NCBI GenBank assembly: GCA_027382625.1
Contig: JAJKFJ010022671.1
Coordinates: 1-64,000, forward strand
From: Tetmemena sp. SeJ-2015
Taxonomy: Eukaryota > Ciliophora > Spirotrichea > Sporadotrichida > Oxytrichidae
DNA length: 64,000 bases
Reading direction: 5' to 3'
In this document: positions 22,401-31,400 of the stretch, in pieces
Position numbering within the stretch: position 1 is the first letter of the stretch
Layout: each line of letters starts with the position of its first letter
The notes under the pieces: model-generated
What the model was told of the DNA's origin: nothing
Database searches by the model: none
What the model saw: only the letters and a program-made list of their open reading frames with translations
Translations under genes and position numbers: made by a program

Positions 22401-25400
22401 AATGGTAGTTATAAAGGCAAGGGCGCTAAGAGAAGAAAGGCTAGAAGCCCAGAATTCTAATGGAATGCCATCAGTGTTGAAAAATTTGCAAACCAAAAGA
22501 ACTCAAAAGACATTCTAAGATTCACTTAAGAGTCAAAGGCTGCTATTAGCAACTAAAGGTAGCAGGAAAGTATGTGTGCAACGTCTGCGCTGAAAACATT
22601 CCTGCATTCAAGAGCGCTCGACTTCTAAAAGAACATCTGAAAAATCATCCAGAGTAGGAACTTCTCAAAAACGGATATTCTCACCTCCTCATACAAACGC
22701 TTAAGGAAAATGATAAGGAGGATGCCACCGAACTACTCAATTCATAGACTGTAAGTATAATGATGTCAATTCAAAATCTTCTTTAGCAAAGATAAGCCCA
22801 ATCTACAGAGAACGAGATGTAACTAGATGAGTAGCAATAACTCATGCAGGGTTGCCAACTTTATCTCGAAGAGGAGGTCAAGCAGAAGCACAGCTCTTCA
22901 AAGCTGAGTTCTATTCAATCTACACTCCAAAATGGAAAGGCAATATGGCATAGTCAACTCGAGCAAGTGCTCGAGGACTTGCAAATCAAATTTACGATTC
23001 GGTTTGAGCTCATAATAATGATTGAGCACATGGCAGCCTTGGGCTAGCTTTTCTTAGGTTCTCCAGACTCTACCGAAAAGGAAAAGATGCATCACGCATT
23101 CTTCAGCAAAAATCGCTTAAGGAAAGATGCCTCGGCATTTATGAGATCGTTCTAAGATTTCAAAGTTGTCTAACACTTAAACAGCAAAGGGGTCAAAGGC
23201 ATTGACACTCTCTAAAAAATGTACATTTGGAGCGAGGGAGTTTTATTTGTATACCAAGACTACGACTATACGTTTGCATAGTTCATCAAGGGACCTGCCT
23301 CACCTTACATGCTGCTCGAGGTGCTAGAACTTATGCTAACCATTGTAAAAGGTATCCATAGCGAAGAAGTCACCCACAGATGCTTGAATCCAACATACTT
23401 TAAGATCTAAGGGCCAAGCCCTCCCAAGGTTATCTTGGGGAATTTCGAATATGCCTCAATCCCAGGCTAAACGAGCAATGAATTGGACCTACCACCAATC
23501 CCATGGATCAGACATCGTGAGGTAGCAGAGATAGTGGCAGCCAAACCTTGTCTTGACACCTACTCGATGGGACTCATTGTTTGCAGCGGTTTCTTAAAAG
23601 AGCCCTTGCTCTCTCTCACTACTCAGCATGGCTCAGTGAAGCAGGCGCTGCTCTTCAACTGTTTGTAGAAGGAGTACTCGTACTATGAGAAGTGGCTCAT
23701 GCAGTCCCTAGCAAACTTCAATGGCGTCAACCTAACATTGCAAGACCTGTTTGAGAATTTAAGAAGGCTATATATAAAGCCATGATTTATTGTTTTTCTA
23801 GATTAAATTTTATTCTCTATTTTTCTTCATGAATGGCTTTGAAGTTATACTTTTGATGGAACAGCAGATTTTGCGAAAGGAGTAGCTTTTAGAAAAGATT
23901 TTTATGTTGCAGTATTTTCTTCTTCATAGGGTAGTTTACAAGCTTCTAAAAGAGACGTATATTGTCAAGTAAACTACACAGATGGAACCATTCAAATATA
24001 ATATTTAACTTAATTAAAATGGGGGAATTAAGGATTTTTAATCTATTTAAAGCTTAATAATAAAGCATGGGTGCTTACCACTTAATACGTATACTAATCG
24101 AACTCTTGACTTCATAGAATAAAGGGTAACCCATAGATACAAGGATGAAAACAAAAACTAAAGTAGACTCAAGCTTCAAGACAATCTTTTTAAGCTTTAT
24201 GAACTCTGACCCTACTGCCTTCAACGCTTATTCCAAGAAATTTTATGGAATGGGGAGAATTGGAGAAAGAAATAATAATTTAAGCATACCAAAGATAGAT
24301 ACTAGACTCTAAGAGCTACCTAAAACCTCAGTTCCTAGCTCTAAACCAATTTTTAGGTTTTATTTTAATAGCATTAGATTAAGCATTAAGATTTTAAGAA
24401 ACTTTTATCACTGTAGCTTGAAGAGTTACCTCAGGCAGATGTTTTCACTCGTTGCTAAATTCTTGGTTCAGAGTTTGTAGCACGACAATTTCTCCTGAGA
24501 CCACCTTTCTCAATTACAGTTTTACAAACTCATCTTCTAATTAAATTAGCTATCATTATAATCCTATGTTTAGTTGCTTTACTAACAAATTTAAAGCCAA
24601 CAATTGATAAGTATTTGAATTACAGTATTTATTTTATGTTAATTAAATTAACTTAATTCTTAGATATGCAGGCTTTTCTTCATCCAATATCTATTACCCT
24701 TTAGAGGGTTTCCTTTATTTTCAAATAAAAAAAGACTCACCCAGAAATTTTTATGTATAGGGAATTTATTTTTTTTAAACCTTTCATAAAGAAAATGATC
24801 CCCCTTTTTATAAAAATAAATTTTTTTAAGAATTTTAATATTTAACTAATTAAAATTTTGATTTGAGAATTTAGAGAGAGGAAAGTAATGGAGTTCAATT
24901 AAATAAATTCTATCAAATTTAAAATTTGCATTAAAGGTGATTTTTAATTATGAGCTTAGGGAAGACGAGCAATATGTGTACATGGGTGGACAGTACATAG
25001 ATTCCTCCACATCTGATTTGTTTAATTTTAAATTTTAATCAATCATTTCTATAAAAGATTTTAGGAAAATATAACTGAATAAATTTAAGTAGAGAAATTA
25101 AAGACTTATAAATGAAATTTTTTTCATCTTTTTAAAATCTTTTAAGCCAAGCAATATTCTTCAAATATATAAAACAAATTATATTTACTTTTATAAGGTA
25201 AAGATTTAATGATTATAGGGCATCATTTGCGGAGATTCTTCCACCTCCATCTTCAACTGTATTGCCATATTATTCTAAGCTAAATTACTTAATAATAAAA
25301 TTTTGAAAATAATAAGAGGTAAATTAAATGAAATACTTTTTCACTTCAGCTGCAAAAATTAAATCTTTGGGTTAATCTCTTTTAAAAAATAGCAATTTTT

Positions 25401-28400
25401 TCTTTTTTTTTAAAAAATAATTTTAGTCCCCTATTTATTAATTTATATTTAAATGTTACTTTGGAAATTTTTAAATTGGCCTTTACCTATTTCAAACTCT
25501 TTACTTCTTTTATTTCATTTCTTAAAACCTTCTTTTATGTATTAGATTATTACCTATAATCTAATTTTCGCTGGCTTTTGTGGCTATACTGGTAACTCCA
25601 ATATATTTGGACACTTAATCTTCAACAGACAAGAATTATAATTTTTTTTTATCAATTTAAAAAAATAATCCGATAAAATTCATCATCATAAATCAAAAAA
25701 TAGGAACAAAAAATAAATAATATTTTGTTTTAAAAAGAAAACCCACGCCAGAAAATATGGAGTTTTGATTACTTTTAAAGTTCTATAATTTCCAAGGAAA
25801 ATTATTAAAAGAAACTCCTTAAATTAAATTATTTAATTTGCTTAATTCTTTTTAAGAATTGAATTTATGTTTATGATTCTTCAATTTCCAGGTAAAGAAT
25901 TGATTCATCTTGTTTTAAATTGATTTTAAATTAATTAAATTTTAATTTTTTTAAAAAGGGCAAATTATTTGGGAAAAAAATCAATAGTAAAAATTAATTT
26001 TTTAAATTTTAATTTGAAATTTTAAAATAGTAATAAGGCACTAAATTTAGCTTAAAAAAGAGAAGAGTAGAGTGCTTAATTTTAAGGTGTCTTGAGTTTT
26101 GATGGCCAATTAGGATGTACTAGAAGAACACTAATCCCAAATTGGATCAGTCACCCTTGACTCATGGCCCTCTATTTTCAGATATTAGGCGCTTAGGAAC
26201 TCACGGAAAAGTTTTAAGATTATGCTTTTTTGTACTAATTTTGAGTCTGTTTAATTTTATTATTATAGAATACTGTCATACTCTGCACTATTCAATATTA
26301 AGCTGATATCTACCACCATAGATTGTTTTAGACCTATCAGAATGCTTAGGTCAGAACTGGAGGATTGATTTTATGCTTAACTCTCCGATTTCTTAGTGCT
26401 ATGGATGCCCGAATTTCACTACAGTTTGTTGAAGTATGTATTTTTATATTTATATTGCTCTAGTGTCTTAAAACACATCCTTATGGATTTCACCTTAATT
26501 CTGGTTAAAATTTTAAACTATCCTCAACTCTATTTGAATTTTCATACTTTGTCATAACCTTCTTTATTTACACTTTAAATATAGGATGATTACGAATGCA
26601 TGATCGTCGACTGATAAAACGCAAAATGAACGCTTCCCAAGGCTGATCTCTATTGGCTCTGATGCGTGGCTGTTAATCTAACTTATTATTTAATAAAGTA
26701 TAATTTAAATTTCATGGAGAAGAGCCACTGGTAACTCCTGCTCTAAAGGGATCCAAGATGAAGAGAACAATCAAGGGCAGCTGCATCATAGCCACAAAAG
26801 GAAGACATTCCAAAGGGTAGCTTAAATAATAGAGAGAGTGAAAAATGTGAGCAATTAAATTTCGAAAATGAGGCTGACTATACCACGAAAAATATAACTA
26901 AGAAGTGAAAAGGGCAGCGAGACGCCTGCCTGTGTGTAAGTTATTCATGCTTCCTAACTTGCCTGTTTTAATAAATACTCATTTTTAGAATGATTGGGTC
27001 TAGATTCAAGCAAACTGAACCAGATGTGCGAGGAGGCTTGAAGAGCAAGGCTATACAGCTGGAATAATTTGATTCAGAGAGGAGAATGCTCAAAAGACTA
27101 TGAAAGCAGCTTAGGCCATTACCCGAGGTTTGGATGCTACTATCCTCTAGAGGAGATCATCGACTTGTACATGGAGATCAGGGACGACAGTGACTCAGAC
27201 AGCGATGATGAATGAAGTGCATATATAAAAAAAAAACCTGAAGGAATAGTACCTGCGAGGAGATATGTCCCAGAGAGCTACCATTAAAAGCAGATCAGAC
27301 CCAGAATTTAATGCCATTGAGAATAAGCAAATGATGAACTAAATCAAAAAGAAGAAAAGAATTTGTGCTTTGGTTTGATTAGAATTGCATAAGTAACTTA
27401 ATTCATAAGCCTATTTAAACCCTAAGTTTCTTTTCCACTCTGTATTCAAACTAGAAAACAGCCACGCATCAGAGCCAATAGAGATCAGCCTTGGGAAGCG
27501 TTCATTTTGCGTTTTATCAGTCGACGATCATGCATTCGTAATCATCCTATAATATTAGCGATTTCATAATAATTTTAAGGACATAAAGATTTTAAAACTC
27601 CATAGTAAAATGAATAATTGCAACTAATTCTGCAACTATAAAGAAGTTATTTGCTAAATTTTAATTAAAAAGTCAAAAATTTAAAGACTCTCATTTATTT
27701 AAATTTATCTAAGCATGAGTGGATGCTATGTTGTTCAAAATAAATTATGAAATTTGAAATTTCAAATTAGGAAATAATATTTACTCGTTGTTTTATAAGT
27801 TCATCCATGTAGTACTGGATTATATCCTTACGATATTCAAAATATTCCTGTTTCTTCTGACTTTATAAATAAGTTATCAATTTCATCCTACATTAACAAA
27901 TTTATTTTAACTAATATTCACTCTTATATTTTAACGCTGGTGGAAACTTTAATGCTTTCTAAACGCAAATAAATATATTTATTATAAAAAATATCAAAAT
28001 TAATTTTAGATTTACTACTTCGGATCTTATTAGCAATCTGCTTCTGTTTAAAAGGGATTATTTAAATTTTTGATTAAGAAATTATTATTATTTGGCTCAA
28101 GTATTGATAACGTTTGTGCTTAAGGGATGTTTGAAGATGAAACTCCCTTTACTAATTTAATAGATCCCACTACAAAAATTAATTCTTTATTATTAACACT
28201 TAGCTACCAATTTCCAATATCGAGGTCATAATTAACACCTCAAAACATGATTATGTGGGGTGGAGAGATTTAGCTCAAGATGTTCATATTCAATCTTATA
28301 CTAATGAAAAAAGTCTCCAAAAAAATTTCTATGAAAATTTATCTAAAAATTGCAACAACGTCATTAAAAATATTAATTATAAGATTAGGAATAATATTTG

Positions 28401-31400
28401 TAAAATTTATTAAATTTCAAAGATAAAAAATTTGAACCACTGTTTGAACAAATATTTTAGGTACTTTGCGTTGAGGTTTTTCGGCCATTAATTTTCTTTT
28501 GAGTAGCAACCATCTAATCATTTTTGAAGAAAATAAGTGCCCTGAAAATGAGATATTATGCTGTAAATCAGAGCGGATGGATGCAAATGAAATTCTAATA
28601 TGCAATACAGAACTATATCCATGCGAAATCTACCTAGCCCAACTTTAATTATATCTTCTTCTAGAATTAGCAAAGTTCAAGGTACAATGACAGTCACTCA
28701 ATGAAAATAGTCTTGAAAAAAGAAAATAATCTTTTTTCCCGTTAATCCTTTTTATAAATAGAATTAGAGAGGAGACTCTCGATGTTTATATTTATGTAAC
28801 TTTATTCCAATTTTCAAGACTATTAAAACCTTATAATTTTTTATTTGAGATATATTTAGTTATAGAAGGCCTTGAGAATACAGTTGCGATAATCAAATTT
28901 AATCCTAGAATATTCAATTAGTAGAAGAATTGAGTAAATGGCGGTTGATATCCCTACCTACGAGTCCTAAATTTTAGCATTACAAATCAACAATATACAT
29001 ACAAATGGTAAATTTATAATTTCTTAAATTATGTTATTAAGTTTGAAAAAGATTAATTAGAGTGATATTCAATTAAAATAATAAATAGGATGCTTATTCT
29101 TTATGGTAATACTCCAGCTTTAATTTAAAAAATGACATTTTTATATTTTATTTCTTGCTAACTCATTTAAATAATTTCTTTTCTAGTTTAGCATATACTT
29201 TAATAAATATGTGGACATCTAATGAAAAATTTATATTTAAAATAAATTTACTTACACTCTCTCCTTAAATTAGAAGATAACGAAATAAGTATATATTTAA
29301 TTTCACATTATATTTAATTATAAACATCTATTCCTCAACAATTCAAGTGGCGAGTTTACTTCCCTCGGATAAGATTTTTATTTAAGACTTATACAGTGTT
29401 AAATAGCGATAATTTCTCTAAAGAAATTGCATAATACAGTCTTTAAGGTTGCAGTGACTTTATCGGCCAAATGCAATACAGACTATTTAGTGAAGATTAA
29501 AATAGCTATCTCAATTCTTGGACAGATTTAGAATCCTCTTCAATAGAGCCAACTTATTTCATCTTTTCTCTCTCAAAATTTATGGTTAATAAATATAGTA
29601 ATAAAATCAATGGCATCTTCTGATATTTATGGAAGTGAGGGATCTTACAACTTTAAGCTTTATGTGAGACACTACTTTGATGGAATAGTATACTCCTCAA
29701 ACTCACAAATATCGTTCGCATTGAATTAAATTAAATGTTTTTCTTCAATTGGTAGTAAAGAGGTGTGAAGATTACTTTCAGGTAACTAAAACTCCAACTA
29801 TTTCAACGGCCTCATACACGATAGGTGAGGATTAATTAGAAATAAGCTTTCGATAGCACACTTTTACTCCATTTAATTGTGGATTTATTGATTATAGTCT
29901 TAGCCCAGATTCAGTTTAAAATTTTCTAAGCTTTGATTCTAGTAATAGGAAAATTAAAGTCTCCACCTTTTAAAATTAAGATAAAGGCTAGTACAATATT
30001 GTAATTCTTGCAAAATTTCAATCTTCCTACTCTAGTTATAATTTAATGAATTTAGTTTTACATAGGAACTGCCAAATTAAAATTAAAACCATCCATTAGT
30101 TTCAGTCTAGTGATACACCCTCAAGTTAGTGACTTAATTTAAACAGACATCCCATATTTTCAGTATCCTCCTCAAAGCATTACAGTCTAAGATAGTTTTA
30201 TATTTTAAGCAGGTACTACTAACCTCACTTCACTGCCTGCAATTAAAGGTGAATAGAAATTTCTTCTCTCTATCACTCCCGAAACTTCAAACGTCTAACT
30301 TGTTTAAAGTGGCAGTTCAAATTTATAATTTAAATTTGTAAAATGCAATATTGCTAAAAGAGGATGAGGATAGCTTTGGAACAATTACCTACGAAATCAA
30401 AATTATTCTTGATAGCGATTAGAATTTTAATTTATTAAATTAGACAAAGTTTAATAGCTATAGCTTAACTGTAACTGTATAAAACTCAATGCTTTAAGAT
30501 TTGCTTTAAGGAAATTATTCATATTATATTTAATATCGAATTGATTTTAAACATTATAAATAAAGTAATTAATCCTCTTGAATTCACTCTGATTTTAATT
30601 ATTTAGAGATTTTTGTTTTTAATTATACTCTTATACAAAAACAAACATCTCTAAATAATTAAAATCAGTAGCATTCGATAGGATTAATTACTTTACTTAT
30701 AATTTTTAAAATCAATTCTATATTAAAAATATTTAATCTAGCCATAAATAGCTTATAGTTGAATTGCAGATAAAAATTTGAATGAATTTTAGCAAAATAA
30801 ATGAAGAGATTAATCTTTGCCCTTAAAATACGAGCTAAAATTCTGAGGCTTATAGAAAGACATTTGCCAATTTAAAATGCTTATTCGAGAGGTAACTATT
30901 TACATTCACCTTTAATAAAGTACTTTAAAGGTTAAATGTTCTCAGCAATAATGCTAATTCGAATGATAATTAAATAAACGCTTCAATCTACATTAAAACT
31001 TCCATTGACTTTAAATTATTTATTTATTTTATTCTTTTTTAATAATAATTCACAGCTATATCAAGAATTTAAAACAAAATGCGAGCTTAAATATAGCACG
31101 TCTCAAGTGAAGCATAAGTCAAATTTATTTTTAAACTTTTAAGTCACGATAATTTTTGAAAAAGCTCTTTACATATATCCTTCTATTATAGCGATAACAA
31201 AAGAAAAATAGTTGTTATCTCTTTATATAACAAATCTAAATTTTAACTAAAATATTATAAGCAATAGCAAACTAGTTCTCATTTCACTGTAGATCGATAT
31301 AATAGACAGAGCTAACAAGATTATTATGGAAAATAATTTTATAATTACAAAGCTAAAACGCATACTGGCAAATGCAACAAAAATTATTGCAATTATTGAG

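Larger units (their letters stand above)
19666..23847 (+). mobile_element. TBE-like transposon inserted in gene 3 (4,182 bp, pointer AGTTA)
   Basis: AGTTA occurs at 19,661-19,665 and 23,843-23,847. The insert carries a DDE transposase, a convergent ~22-kDa ORF and a zinc-finger/kinase-like ORF, which is the known gene set of Oxytricha Telomere-Bearing Elements, and its length fits the ~4 kb of that family. Ends read CAAAGCTATACTTGG (left) and, inverted, CAAAGCCATTCATG (right): a short imperfect inverted repeat. The C4A4 telomere-like tract expected at TBE ends is missing. Its codon use is richer in G/C than the host genes. Confidence 0.9.

Noticed and set aside
22308..22496. 62-codon - strand frame
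   Set aside because: Shadow of the TBE zinc-finger/kinase ORF on the + strand.
28417..28605. 62-codon - strand frame
   Set aside because: The + strand frame over the same bases has a more convincing Cys-patterned translation in line with gene 3.
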